Positions 50,263 through 62,830 are shown, numbered from the stretch's first letter. The stretch: DNA of 64,000 bases from Aspidiotus rigidus (GCA_035079385.1 JAVHKY010000056.1:2480001-2544000), one strand, 5' to 3'. Made by a program: numbers and translations. Notes: generated from the letters alone by a model not told the origin.

Positions 50263-53200
50263 TAAGACGATTTTCCATTTTACATTAAATACCGGTACAA
50301 ATATTTTCTTTCCTTTCTTTTTTTTTATTAAAAAATTTAATAGTATTTCACCATAACTTCGTGTAGTAGGTTATAATAGAGGACTCTGCATAATTATGAT
50401 TCATTAACAATAATATTCTTATGAAGGAATTTTAATAATTGAAATACAATAAATTTTTCAAAAGAAATCCGATAAGTCTGCTGAGTTATACCTGAAGTAA
50501 CGAAGTCATGTGCCCCATTAACAATGAATGGCACTTACGGTATTGTAACCTTGATTGCAAAATGTACCTAGGCCTACTCAATTTTTCTTCAGTATGAATC
50601 CATTCCAGCACGTTGCGATATACATATTTGATATCAATGCGATGTTTAGTAAATTTTTTCGATTAAATACTAGATTTTTTTGTCGAAATTGTGTCTTACT
50701 TATTACGTAGGTACTTAAGTATGTCATTTATTTCGAATATTCGCTGGTAAAAACTTGAAGTACGTTTGATAGGTAATTACTGCGTACCGGAACATGATTT
50801 CCAAGGTATACCTCGGCCCTAGATCGCATTCAAGCAAGAAATCTTTTTTCAGCCAGTAAAGATGGAAGTTTATTTGTTAGCAGGTCTCTACCTCCTTTTG
50901 CACTATACCTAATACTGTCGCGGTGAGCTCGTCTTCCTACTCCAAACTTGAATTTTCTAAAGTCTTTTAGGTAAATGTTCTTGAATGATGAGCGGGAGTG
51001 AGAGAAAAGCGAGCACGAATGATGACGTAACGTGAGCGAACTATCAAACGTGAATGAATGATAAAGAATCAAAATATGAAATATTTATTCGTATTAGAAA
51101 GCTATGCTCGCTACTTTGGAGTAGAGTGGAGGGTTGAAAAACACTTGTGAAAATCGGTCACTATACAGCTATACTTTTATAAGAATAGAAAGAAAATCGT
51201 CAGTGACGATGAAGTGGCTGGACCGGTAACCGGGATCGCTGGCCGAAATATTCAAGTTAATACCTTGTTGAGTAACCGTAAATGCATACCTGTCTTATCT
51301 GCGAGTAGTGAAGTTACAATATAAATTCATCTTAAAGTCCGTAAATATTACAGACTGTAGGTATAATAAACTCGTCTGAAGCGAACGATGTTTTTCCTTT
51401 TTCGTTCCAACATCGAGTTCAAAACCAATACCCCACTCTAGAATACAAGCACTCGAAAATGACACCTCATACACAGATCATACAATACCTAACCTCAGCC
51501 GAACTTTTCTCTCTACTCTAAAACCTTTAACTATCTATAGAATTATAGTAAAATTAGCCTTTAAGATGACTGTACCTTTAGTGTAATACTGTATATCAAG
51601 CTAATAGCCCAAAGTGTAGCTTAAAAGCTTTTAAAAATAAAGAAAGAAAAAAAAAAGGAAAATGAGTTCAAAACAATGTCAAAGAGAAGTGAGTAAGATT
51701 TATCTATAAAGCGAATCAAAACCGGAACGCAACAGCGGAGAATCTATAGGTCTTCTTTGATCATCAACTTCTCAGAAAAAAAAAAAAAAAAAAACTGAAA
51801 TTACAGGCACGCAATGTTTGTCGTTTGTTCTTTTCTTATAACATCTGGTTCGTAATGTCGGCTTTGTCTCCTATTTTAACAAAGGACAATTTATTTTTCC
51901 GAAAATGTTATCGAAAAGACCATTAAATCCCTGGCTTGTCCTCTTGTGGAAAGACTGTTTTTTCAGTTTGAAATAAGACGGCTGAATTGTCTTGTGAACT
52001 CATGGGAACCCAGTTTTTTCTCAACAAAAGCGAATAAAATAGAATTTTCGGCACAAATTTTCAGAAAAATAGCATACGCAACACGTTTGGACACGTCGAT
52101 CGCCGACTCTCGCGACTACCTTCGTAGGGCATCATCGCCTCGTTTCACTAACTTCGCGCTCGTTCGGCAATCGTTCGTTTTTCCAAACTAGAAGCGTAAA
52201 TTACTATATAATCTCATCTAAAGTCTTTCACAATGAAGATTGGTAAAGTAATATTTGTCGACACCAGCCTGAACTTTAATTCAGAACTAAATAAATGGTA
52301 CTGTGTTCCGAACTTATTGTTTACATGCATGCATTGACAAAGTGACCGACTTTGGGAAGAAGAATATACTGCACCTAGTTATTAAAGATGAGACCACTTC
52401 CAGAAATATGAAAACGAATGATATATGAGGTTCTACAAATTTGGTGTATTATTTAGAAAGTTTTCGATAATTGGCAGGAGTGGAGAAAATCAAAAATTGA
52501 GGCAATTACCTTTGAACTTGAAAAATTATTGGAAAAATTACTGCACTGAGAAAAATTATAATAAATATTCCAACACTTTGTAATAAACTGCGCTCAAGAA
52601 CGAGAATGTGGCAAAGAAACCTTCATTTTAGAAGAAAATTCACTGCATTACTAGAGTTTACTATATTTACGGTAAATTCTGGAAATTGTTGTATTTTTTC
52701 TCAGACATGTATTTTTTACTATTTTTTGGAAGAAAAATTACTCTTGGGCGCTAATCACTACATTTTGTGATAATTTTCTCGACAAAAATAATTCTCAGTG
52801 CGTGTAAAACTCTAGAATTTGAGCCAATTCAACCTCCACTGCAATTTTTCCTGGAAAGAAATGAAGAAATTAAAAAGAAATCACCTCATGTACTTACATT
52901 GTAGCAATACTTATGATATCAATAGTAATCTTACGAAATTTCTAAAATTTTTCTGCGTTGAAAATTCTGGTAAAGGGTGAATAAGACTCAGGCTATAGCG
53001 TTTTACAAATATCTCCATATAATTTTCTCTCAGCGTCTCAAATTTCTGCCCGGAAACAGAAAATGTAATTATCCTCTGCAGATGAGAAGTCAATGTTCTT
53101 GAGGAATACAGGTGTCTGATTTAGTCTCTCCGTGGTTAACTTTTCACACATGGGAATAAAACTGATCAGACGTTCAATAAAAAATCTGATATATTTATCG

Positions 53201-53619
53201 TAATTTGACGTTTGTGCGTGTTTCCGGCCGAATTTCGAAGGCGAATTCGAAGCAAGATGGTCGAAAACCGAGACAATTATGTAAATAAGTATACTTGAAA
53301 ACGAAATGAGAAATCATTGCATCCGATTAGAGGTTGAAGAAAAAGAAGGGTTTGGACCTATATGAGAAATTCTGATGGCGTCCAAGAATCCATAAATTAT
53401 GTAAAATATAAATTTACTTATGAGCGGTAGTATCTAATACGAAGGGGATTTATTTACCAATAAATACCTACTTATAGTTTTCAAGTGGATACTCTCATAA
53501 TAAAAATATATCGTGTCGTTGATGGAGCGGTGAAAATATGTTACGTCTTGATACAAATATATCTGAGGTATGGGTCAGTAGAACTCGATTAAATATTATT
53601 TTTATGTGCGAACGGTAAT

Positions 53620-53668
53620 CGACGTTTCGTCTCTTTATTATCACTGTACTTCGAGCATCATCAAAATT
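53620..53668 (-). ncRNA. Possible diverged hammerhead-like motif
   Basis: Minus strand: TTTTGATGATGCTC, a long loop, then GAGACGAAACGTCGATTACC. CTC/GAG could close a stem between a UGAUGAUG box and CGAAACGUCG, a 3' side common in PLE tails. The stem is short and the first base of the core is T not C. No PLE protein adjoins. Confidence 0.22.
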
Positions 53669-54234
53669 TTTAAAAATGAATAATGAGATTAATATACTTA
53701 TTAGCTTCTTCTTTCAAGTCACGAGCTATTATTACCGGTATTAGGTATTATTGATACGATCCTCTTTGTCGCGACTTGTTAAAATTATACATACGTAAGA
53801 TGTATAATAAGCATACCGGAATATTGTTCTTCACTTGTATTTTTATTAAAGTACGGTGACGTGAAAAATATTTCCTCGTGACAATAGTGATTCATAAAGT
53901 CGAAAAACCAACGGGATTGCGAAGTAGATAATTAAAGAAAAATTGAATGTGAAGTACGGGTTGTTATAAGGATATAAGCCTTCTTGATGAGTTGATGGAA
54001 CTCATAATTATTGAAGAAATAGAATGCCTCTAAGCTTTGGAAACTCACTGGGCTTCGAGTGCTGACGCTTTATACAAGAAGAAATGTTCACCTACAAGGA
54101 AAATTAAAGGAAATGTGCTTTGTATTTGATAAAAATCGTTACCTATCTACAATAATTTTTGAGTCATAAACAATTTTCTTGAAATTTTTGTCTTTGTACT
54201 TGAGTATACAATAGTACGCACTTGTATACCGGGT

Positions 54235-54345
54235 GGACCAGAAAGATGTTACCGGTTAAATGGGAGTTTGCGCTAAATTCACTTCAACGCAAAAACGCGA
54301 AATGTTGAACGTATACTTCAAATCTACGAAATTTGTATCTCAATT
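54235..54345 (+). repeat. Shared repeat with 45.71 kb, copy 2
   Basis: GTTAAATGGGAGTTTGCGCT, AAATTCACTTCAACGC and CTTCAAATCTACGAAATTTG are shared with 45705-45800. Preceding TACCGGGTGGACCAGAAAGA may be its terminus. Family unknown. Confidence 0.65.
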
Positions 54346-55019
54346 TTATTTTCAATTTGCGTCCCTACTAAACTTTCTACGACTTTTTTGAGCCAAGGTA
54401 TGGACCAAAATGTGCCAAAAATTGACCAAGTTACTGACAATTTGCGTTTTACGAAATCACTTGCCATTTTTGAAATTATTGCGTGCGAAGCACTCATTTA
54501 TTTCCGTAATAGCGACTGTATATCGCCTCTCTCAACTTAAGGCTATCTCTTCTCATGTCAGTTATCTCTCTGTATAAGTTCCTAGATGGGTATCTTTTCA
54601 ATAGAAAAGGTGTTTTCTGTTATACAGTTTGGGAGTTTTCTATCTTTTTTTGTCCGCACATCTCAAACGTTCAAGTTTTACGCTCCCCAAGGCTTGAGTA
54701 TTAAAATTTTCTCGAAATTTTCGGTCGTCCGTTTCTCTTGTATACATGAAGCTGAGATCCAACATTTTTTCAGTTTAAAAAAATCGTAATACATACTTAA
54801 CACTTGTTGCTACTGTTTTTAAATCAATTAACCAATAGCAAAAACAATATTCCAGCGTTCAAAAGCTCATTTATGTAAGCAAATTTGGAAGACTGCATCA
54901 CGACGGACATAGAGGGCATCGAACATCCACATCTTAATACAGGTTGATGGAATGAATACGTTTTTGCAATTTACGGTTATTTATACGAGTAATTAAGTAA
55001 AGATACTCAAAGCGGTAAA

Positions 55020-55650
55020 ACAACAAATACAAAAACCGAAATAAATTTTAACACATCGAGCCCTTTCGGCTAAACAGCAATTCTCAAGGTATAGAAAGCG
55101 ACTGAACCCAACACCAACAAGAACAACGAACCCCATACGAGGTCATGACTGAACCAGCGAGTCATCAAAATGTGAATCATTCTCATAGACTAATTCAATC
55201 AATCCCTCCTCAGGAATGTACATGTTTAACACGATGACGTAGTTGTCATTCCGAATTTCGATTTCCTTCAGAGCCAATCGTTGAAAGTATGAATTCTCCC
55301 TGTGGAGGGGAACTTCGGATCCCTCTCTAAAGCTATGTCCACTTTCATTTAAGTGATCAGCAAACGCCGAATCACCCACTTTTCTTTTACTCCACGCTTT
55401 TTTGTGTTCATCCACTCAAATTTGGAGTTCCTGTATAAACAATGGGGCAATCCCTACGAGCTACCCTATAAACACCCCCCTCGGTCATCGGAATGGGTTT
55501 TTTTAATTTCAGCCGTCCGAAAACCAAAAGAACGGAGCTCAACTCCGAAGAAAACTTACACAGAAATGGCAGTCTAATCCACCTCTTCCTACAATCAGAA
55601 TGCGAGTCACGGGGGAAGGAGATTGTAGAATCAAGACATTTCCTCGTCAA
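55020..55650 (-). pseudogene. Penelope-like GIY-YIG domain fragment with 3' tail (minus strand)
   Basis: The minus strand reads KLKKPIPMTEGGVYRVARRD then CPIVYTGTPNLSG at 55530-55410, a GIY-YIG start in which YIG has become YTG. A frameshift follows, and the domain continues at 55415-55143 with MDEHKKAWSKRK (the R-x-x-EH block), SAFADHLNESGHSF and a C-terminal KEIEIRND. A tail follows to about 55020, containing the hairpin motif at 55065-55095 and then AT-rich sequence. The RT half is missing on this strand. About 150 bases beyond its 5' side a PLE RT fragment runs the opposite way (55.8-56.5 kb). Clearly dead. Confidence 0.72.
55062..55092 (-). ncRNA. PLE-tail hairpin motif (GCTGTTTAGC - CGAAAGGGCTCG)
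   Basis: On the minus strand: CTTGAGAATT, then the stem GCT-GTTT-AGC, then CGAAAGGGCTCG. It lies right after the GIY-YIG coding fragment. The loop GTTT and the CGAAAG-GCTCG 3' side match the motifs at 6361 and 16758, while the stem bases differ. The 5' box is damaged (GAGAATT rather than GAAGATG). Confidence 0.42.
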
Positions 55651-55799
55651 TGTCCACCTTGACCTGGTTCACTCTTGCGAGGTGCTTTATCGTCACACGC
55701 TAAAGCGGTCAGACTCAGAGGGATGTGATTGAGGCGATGTATTAAACTTTTGAAAGTGGCCATTTTGTGAGCAACAGGAACGAAGGACAACCCATGGAA

Positions 55800-56500
55800 A
55801 GCAATATCGGTCTATGATTGTATCTTTGCGGTAAATACCGAATTCAAGTTTATAGAGGAGCCACCAAGTTCCAGCGTAAATTTTATGGAAGGGGGTATAG
55901 GCTGCTTTTAAATAAGCGAAAAACTCACTAAGGAGTTCTGGAGGACTGGTTCACGCACAGAAACGAGGGTCCTATCTGCTGGATAGTAGGGGCCTTGGGA
56001 CGTGCTTGGCCAATGTGGGGCTGAGGAGAATGCCCTATTCAACTTTCTAAATTTTGTCAAAGAAATTAGGAGTCTTATTAGTGGCAGTGAAGTCATCATC
56101 AAGAGCCCCGCAACAAAGAAAGCTATTTTGAAACCTAATCCTGTACCTCCCCTTCTTCATGGGTTGCCTAAAGTGCATAAAGAAAATATCCCGATGCGGC
56201 CGGTCGTCTCGTTTGTTTCTTCTCCGGCCTACCCCCTCGCCAAACTTCTAGATCGGAGGTTCAAGTTCTGCATGAATGTTGAGTCTCCGTACTCAGGCTC
56301 CTGACTGACAAATTGGAGAAGGTATGTCTTCTACTGGGATCAATTTTATGCTACTTCGATGTAGTTGTGCTATTTCCTGACGTCCCCAAGGCCCCTACTA
56401 TCCCGCAGATAGCCAAATCTTTTGAGCCGTCTTTTTCGACTTTTATAAAATTGGAATTCCTTTCCGCTGCTCTCATACGCCGGCTATCAAAAAACTGACT
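55800..56500 (+). pseudogene. Penelope-like reverse transcriptase N-terminal fragment (plus strand)
   Basis: The plus strand encodes a lead-in (CGAEENALFNFLNFVKEIRS) and then LHGLPKVHKENIPMRPVVSF at about 56157-56215, the PLE motif usually read as LYGLPKIHK-G-PLRPIVS. SSPAYPLAKLLDRRF comes next. After a frame change, LCYFDVVVLFPDVPKAPTI at 56340-56400 matches RT motif A (SFDVVSLFTNVP) and retains the catalytic Asp. The rest of the RT and the GIY-YIG domain are missing; a TA-flanked MITE starts about 150 bases later. The orientation is opposite to the GIY-YIG fragment at 55.0-55.65 kb. Confidence 0.78.
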
Positions 56501-56645
56501 TTATCAAATTCAACTTCCTGGGGCCTATGGAGCGAAGAACTCAATTATGCAGAATACGAACGCATATTGTTAAAAAAGAGTCAATTGTTCAAACTTATAG
56601 TTCAAAATTTAAAACGGATTTCAAATGTAGGTACTCTTTAGCCTA

Positions 56646-56831
56646 AACTGAGAGAAGAGAATAGCCTTGGTGACTAGAAAAAAAGTGTTAACTTAAGACA
56701 TGTCACCTATTTTTATTCACTATGACTAGATTTTACAGTTAAAATAACTGGAAAAACTGATCAAATAAAAAAAGGCTGTCTTAGGTTAGCACTTTTTTTC
56801 TAGTCACCAAGACTATTCTCTTCTCTCAGTG
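56646..56831. mobile_element. MITE with about 50-bp terminal inverted repeats and TA flanks
   Basis: Left ACTGAGAGAAGAGAATAGCC (56647) and right end GGCT...CTATTCTCTTCTCTCAGTG are inverted repeats through GGTGACTAGAAAAAAAGTG. TA lies on both sides (56644-56645, 56832-56833), which fits Tc1/mariner-type insertion. 186 bp, non-coding. Confidence 0.8.
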
Positions 56832-57038
56832 TAATGAAACCCAATATGAAATTCGTGACACTCGGCCTGTCAATTGGCCCATCTTTGCCTTTACCTTGTA
56901 CATCTTCCTCAATTTTTCGGAGAGCAGTACTGAAAGCCAAGCATTGAAATCGATCAAATTGGTATGAGCAAACTCATTTTCGTATTCCTGAGTAAATTTC
57001 TGTTTCAAATTCCAGTGCAAAGACGTAGGGTACTTTAC

Positions 57039-57061
57039 GGGGGGAGGGGGGGGGGGGGGGG
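57039..57061. repeat. G-rich run (possible G-quadruplex)
   Basis: Six G, one A, then sixteen G. It could form a quadruplex on the + strand; it lies in the presumed Sox intron. Confidence 0.85.
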
Positions 57062-57544
57062 AGCAAACACCAATTTAGCAACAAAAAGAGGTGTTCGAAG
57101 CATAAACGCGTACCGCGCAGAGTTGCGGCAATGTCTGCCTACATCGCGGTCACCTCCGTTTTCGTGCGACCCTGCGTGGAACGCACCCGTTGTTTTGATC
57201 TTTTTTTTTAACAGCTAAAACTGCGTGTCACCACAGCTCTCTCTGCATCATTTTTTTTTTCTTTTTTTAAGTAAACTTCAAATCTCAACATCCTGTCCTA
57301 TATCAGGCAAATGTTCATGATTGGAAGTAAGAACTCATTTTCTATGTTCCGTGCAGCAGACACCGTCACCCTAACTACTATAATATTACCTACAAAATGC
57401 TGTCTACTCTTTTACGGGTTATCTTCACGATGGAGGTGATGATGTATACCTCCGTTGATATTCCTGAACTCCTAAACCACACCGTCGTCATAGAAAGCAC
57501 TATCACTCCTTAGCTCTCCGTTTTAAATCCCTGCCGGATTGAAG

Positions 57545-57579
<35 letters not shown>
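57545..57579. repeat. Poly(A) tract
   Basis: About 35 consecutive A; could be a retroposon tail, but the upstream sequence is not recognisable. Confidence 0.9.
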
Positions 57580-57582
<3 letters not shown>

Positions 57583-58939
57583 ATACGCCTTTTCTTATCG
57601 AGACCCGGCGCTGCTAAGATGCAATTCAAATTTTCTGATATAGGAATTTTAACAAAATTCTGACTTTTTGATCGTAAGGTCAACCACACTCGTTTTATAT
57701 AATGAATACCCTTGAAGCAACTGACCGCGCATTTGACTGCAATGTATAAGCGTATAAATATCCTATGATAATAAACCCGTGCGTAAGCATGCACATTACG
57801 TGCGACTGATTTTCATCAATGTAAATATTGTATAGAGCACGGCGGTCGTCGTGTACACCTGATAAATGTGTGCATAAGTGAGGCACGTACCGCACAATAT
57901 TCTCTTAATTATGATAAATGAATTCAAACAACGACCAAGATTGTAGGGATAGGTGATATTATCTTATACTACTTCATAACCTAGGTATCAATTCAAAGAG
58001 GAAAGAAAGGAAGTCAACCTTAATGAAAAAATAAATAAAGTATAGTCATACGAGAATGAAGGAACTCTATCTGAAAAAATATTATTTGGTTCATCGACAC
58101 AAATATACACGTACAATAATCTCGTACTTATGTACAAGTACAAATGACGTATACAGTATAGCGAACTTACGTATATTTTGATGCTAGGTTTCAATATTAT
58201 ACGTTCGACGACTTGTCTTTAAATTCTCTTTCTCTCTCTCTTACACTTGCTCGTGCTGTAATCAATGACGCATTGTTTATCCTGCGCTTCGCAACTCGTG
58301 TGTCGGTTCGAAATAAATACACAAAATACTGTTTGTAATGTACGATATACCAGTTTACGAACTTGGGTATATTTGGGGCCAATATTTACAAAAAGAGTCG
58401 ATAAGACATTGCTTCTTCAATTCTCTGGTCACGAACTCGATAAAGACACATGGCCTATACACCTACAACGACACCATGCTCTGGTTTATTCCTTACATCG
58501 CATTTCCACATCGTTAGAGATCGTTTCTTTTCTGTACAAGATATACGATATCTGCGAATCATGAGTCTGGACAAGTCAGTTGGGACAAGTCGTTTACAAG
58601 CGGCTTAATTATGAAAAAAGGAAGGAAAAACTTTCATAATTTTTTTATTGTACACGACGAGTGCTCGATATCACTTTCTGCCTCCAATGGATTTCGTCGA
58701 TTTATCAATTCCGGTGTGCTCCACCACTCACAGCAGTAGAGGCTACTCATTCACTGGCGTAGTTGAGGGGCTTCCCCGAAATTTTAGTATTACTATGCCA
58801 TCAGAACACAATACCGAGTAAATGTAGTGGTTACGTAATATTCCCAGAGACTCGCATCATTATCATTATTATTCCAATTCATATTGAGAATGATGAGATG
58901 TTTTAGGTGGAGCCCTGGAAATTGAAAAAATTCCCATGT

Positions 58940-59990
58940 GTACAATTCTACCTTATTGGTTAGTTTATAAGAGTACTTTTCAATGTTACCCCATCATCTT
59001 TTGTAGGCCACTAGGTTTGCTACCATCTTATTGTTCGGTTCTGTTATTCTCTCATCCAATCACCAGGCTGAATAATTTTTCGCTGTCAAACGTGATTACA
59101 TTGTTCAAGAGACTGGCTTTCTTCCTCTTTGCTTTTGTAATCTCTGTCTGTTACCAAAGTTTTCTTCTCTTGGTGCTATTTTCTACATCTATGTCTTCAA
59201 ATATTCCAATCTTCTTTCTCCCTCGATATTTCGTGATCCTTTTTCCAGATCCTAAACTTTCTCCCAGTCTTACCAATGTCGATGCCTTTGCCCTGTTTAC
59301 AGCTGAGCTTGTACACTCTGCTTAAGCTTCCCATGTCTTTTTCTTCCGTCTGGGCATTGCTGATTCTCTTCACCATGAGTGGGTTATTATGAATATCCAC
59401 ATTCACATTATAACCATTGAACGCCTTTATCACCGTATGCTTCCATTTTCTCATAGACTTCCTTCACCAGATCTCTGTGGTAGCTGTCAGCTTATTCGAT
59501 CTGCTTTATTATCTCGATTTCCTTCCTCTTCTCTTTGTGGTTCTTGATTTGTCACATCCAAGGGTACCAGGTCGTTGTTACTCTTATCCAGTTGCTCTTC
59601 AACTCACCGTTGTTTCTGTTACTTTGTCTGGGTGCAAATTTTTGCTACCTAGTAACATGGTGATTGGATGCTATGAAGCAAGGGTCTCATCGGACGGTTC
59701 GCTTTGTGGAATTTTACAAGCCCGCGTATTTTCATGGCCATCTACACTGGTCTCTAGTAACACAGCTTTCAGCCTGTTTTGGTACTACTGTGTCGGGTCC
59801 TTTGTCAGTTCTTGGTATCCATCATTCGCTAAGTACGACTCCACTTCTTGTGTGTAGTCCTCCTCCTCCTCCATTGCCACTAACGTGTTGCCCTTTGGAC
59901 GCCTCTGTCAAAACCAGGTTGTTCTGTCGAATCCATTTTTGTAGATTTGTGATCTTCGATTTCAGTTACAATAATCAATTAGGATTGATT
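58940..59990 (-). pseudogene. Penelope-like element, same family as the 12.3-kb copy, decayed
   Basis: Read on the minus strand from about 59990. First comes the RT lead-in (KGNTLVAMEEEEDY, then SYLANDGYQELTKDPTQ) at about 59925-59790. The PLE finger motif follows at about 59720-59655 (KFHKANRPMRPLLHSIQSP), which corresponds to the family's KIHKP..P-RPIVS. The catalytic RT core appears deleted. The linker and GIY-YIG part lies at 59454-59197 with NGYNVNVDIHNNPLMVKRIS and SRVYKLSCKQGKGIDIGKTG. Compared with the 12.3-kb copy, the two share long runs in the linker but each has lost different signature residues (here Gly to Arg in GVY, Tyr to Asp in YIG). Several stops and frameshifts break it. 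The tail at 58940-59003 is homologous to 13266-13330. It lies within the presumed Sox intron, antisense to the gene. Confidence 0.8.
58972..59002 (-). ncRNA. Decayed hammerhead-like motif of the minus-strand PLE copy
   Basis: On the minus strand this reads AAGATGATGGGGTAACATTG then AAAAGTACTC. It aligns with CTGATGATGGG...CCCGAAAGTACTC at 13266, but the closing CCCGA has become ATTGA, so the stem is broken here. It is useful mainly as a second copy confirming the family's 3' tail. Confidence 0.35.
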
Positions 59991-60599
59991 ATTGAGAAAA
60001 ATTTTAATTTTCTACCACTGTCTATGTATTGATGGAATTCTTGGAGTAAGAACGATCATAACTTAATTCTTGTAAATGAAGGTTATTTGAACCCAGAACT
60101 TTCCGCGAGAACATCAAGGTAAATTTAGCTGAGACTTTTGAAAATACTCCGATAAAATAATCGAATTATCCGCGGATTTACAAAACGATCGAAATTATTG
60201 GACAAAGAAAACATTTTATACTCGTATAGCTAAGAGATTCATACCCGCGATGAGTTGTAAGGATATATGTGTAATGTTGAAACGAACCAGTCGAACTTTC
60301 GTTTATTTGATAACATTCGTCGACGTTGGAAGAGAAAAATAAATAACTGAAGCTTAAATGATATTACGTCTTCAATGGGGGAGGTGCGGTTCGTACAATG
60401 TAGATTTAGAACCAATTTAGAACATTGCCTTGTAGTCTGAAGATAATTTTTATACACAACGAAGTCACTAAACAATTTGATAGGTATACACTTAGAAAAT
60501 GGGGTTCTATTTTATATACTCGCGGTAAGAACTGAGTCAACCCTCATCTGATTGTGATCATCGCGAGATTTACAACTACCTTTCATAAGTGGTGGATAT

Positions 60600-60935
60600 C
60601 GAACGTATGTAATGTACGTCAACGTATTATTTAGGGTAACGAATTATGAGTGCGTCGCCACCGCCACACCGCACCGCCACCGTCCGTTTACGACGCGACG
60701 TGACGCGACGCACTCTCTTCATTCATCTTTTATCATTTCTTTTATTTCTTTTTCCCTCTCTTCGTTCTTCAATAGAGAGAAAGAGAGAGTGAGAAAGAGT
60801 CGTCTATTTTACTCGTTCGCTCATTCATTGTATGATTAGCGCACAGCGGTACAACAGATATGTACGACACCTTTTTTACAGCAACATACATAATTCACAC
60901 ACAATGTAAGGCGCGCGGCGCGGCGTATGGTCGCG
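60600..60935. promoter_or_regulatory. CpG-rich patch in the presumed Sox intron
   Basis: GCGTCGCCACCGCCACACCG (60650), GACGCGACGTGACGCGACGC (60690) and GCGCGCGGCGCGGCGTATGG (60910) make this the most CpG-dense part of the window's right end, in non-repetitive sequence. It could be an alternative promoter or an enhancer. There is no direct evidence of function. Confidence 0.25.
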
Positions 60936-61934
60936 CGATTCGAGATGATTACTTCAATTCGTATTAGACTATTGTCTGTTCGTTTGCTCAACCGATTATC
61001 TAACGCTGTTCTTTGATAATCGTCAATGAACCGAATTAGTCATTCTATTATTTTTATTTATTTTCACTATTAGACATCATTATTGGGTGCCGTGCTTTTT
61101 CCGATCTGCGAAAGAATTAGAAGGTGAGAATATGTAAGGATACGGTCGTCATTCACGGTGATTATTCCATCAAGAGTGTTAAAAAGAAAGAAATGAAGGA
61201 GGGAGAGGTAAAAAAATATAAATTGATTTCTTAGAAATTGGAGGGTGAAAATTCGCGCCAATTACGCGCGTTTTATTGCACGAACGAACAAGCAAGAAGA
61301 GGTCAATGAATGAAAGGACGCGGATGAATTTTCAAAATAGGATCAAAATGCGCGCGATTATCTTTATAAAGCGCATTTCATTCAATTGTACATATCGGAT
61401 CATTTAATGGTTTTAAAAAACCTGTTGGCGCAATGGCACAAATGAATTCTTTCATATGGGATACAGAGGCGTGAGGAATTCCAGTGCCGAAGGAATCTCG
61501 TGCGGTAAACAATAGCAACCGTGAGTATTACACTAATTGGAGAACAGAACTGTACCTATGTAGATATTTCAACCTTATATACAAACAAGCAAATGCTGTA
61601 TACTTGTATGAGTACAGGAAATGAGTTCATACAAATTTTCCATACAAATTTTCAGATCTAATTGGTTGAAGAAATGTAACATCTGAAGAAACCCTTCCCT
61701 ACATGTGGCAATTCTTCCGTAAGCCGGAGTTAGATGAAGCGTAGCGGAGGAGAGGGAACGTATGTTGTAAAAATTATTGATAATCGTGCAAAAAATTTCA
61801 CGATTATCATTGTCAGAAGCATCTTTCTTCTGCTAACATAGCCTAATGTTATACACAGAGACTAAGAAATCATTGTACGCACAAAAAAAGATGCATGTAA
61901 GGAAGAAAATTGAATAATAAAATGGAAAAAGTTC

Positions 61935-62046
61935 AAAAAAAGTGTCCGATATTTAGAGGATTCTCTATAGAAAACAAGGTGAAATGTTCCCGTTCCCGAA
62001 AAAGTGTCCGTTATTTAGAGGTGTTCCACTACGGGAGGTTTTACTG
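61935..62046. mobile_element. Fragment of a pogo/Tc1-like element end
   Basis: AAAAGTGTCCGATATTTAGA and, 70 bases on, AAAAAGTGTCCGTTATTTAG then AGGTGTTCCACTACGGGAGG and TTTTACTG followed by TA. This style of end (CAGTAAAACC...GGACAC) is common to pogo-like elements; the other end is not seen. Confidence 0.45.
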
Positions 62047-62454
62047 TAATATAATTTAGAAACATACTTCACTTTTGTACAACAGAAATAATTTTAAGCT
62101 ACGACTTTGGAATTGCTGCAGTTCGCGAAGCAATTTCTTTCTGAACCGTTATCTCAATGGTAAATGGAAAGTTTTCAAGACTGGGAATTTACGCAGAGGT
62201 CAATTTCTTCAAAAAGGGCAATGTATCTTCCACCCTTCAAAAAAAAATTCTAGAGAAGTAGACAAAAATTTGAAAAAAAAAGTCTTTTTTTTATCAAAAA
62301 ATTTAAATTTTACCCTCAAGATTTCTTCCCGGATCCACCCCCTTAAAAAGTGATCAAAAGGATGTCGCTCCATAGTACTTATACCTCCACAATAGGCTAT
62401 CGTTTTCAGAACAGAGTATTATATGATGAATGTTTTGAACTCATCTCAAAACTG

Positions 62455-62830
62455 AAGATTTTAACAGGGACACTGTTCTATGAATTTTTTTTTGAGAAAT
62501 TTGCCATGCGCCATCCGGCGAAAAACTTGGAAAAATTTTGACTCCTATCATATATAGCTCGAGAGTCTAAATGTTACCAAGTCCCCCTCTTATCATATAT
62601 AGCTCGAGAGTTGAAGTTTTTCCAAGTCCCTCTCCTATTATATATAATAGCTCGGAGGTCGGCATTTTTGTAAGTCCCCCTCCTATCATAAATATAAAGT
62701 ACCTCGAGAGTCGAAATGTTTCTTAAATTCTCAATACCAAATCCAATTTGACTCACATAACAGGTTCTCGCGTTCCTCGTTCCACTTCGTTCAGGAAGCC
62801 ATCGTTTTTCAAATACGCCTAGTAAAAAAC
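62455..62830 (-). repeat. Satellite-core dispersed repeat, copy 5 (reverse)
   Basis: AACAGGGACACTGTTCTATG at 62463 is the terminus; four tandem core units follow (TCCTATCATATATAGCTCGA repeats at 62542, 62590, about 62635 and 62685, period about 48-55). Then GAAATGTTTCTTAAATTCTC and the reverse of the block AACGATGGCTTCCT at 62800. With copies 1 and 3 this gives the full family, about 380 bp. Confidence 0.72.

Noticed and set aside
59417..60032. Plus-strand frames of 146 and 122 codons
   Set aside because: They are the antisense of the Penelope-like copy read on the minus strand.
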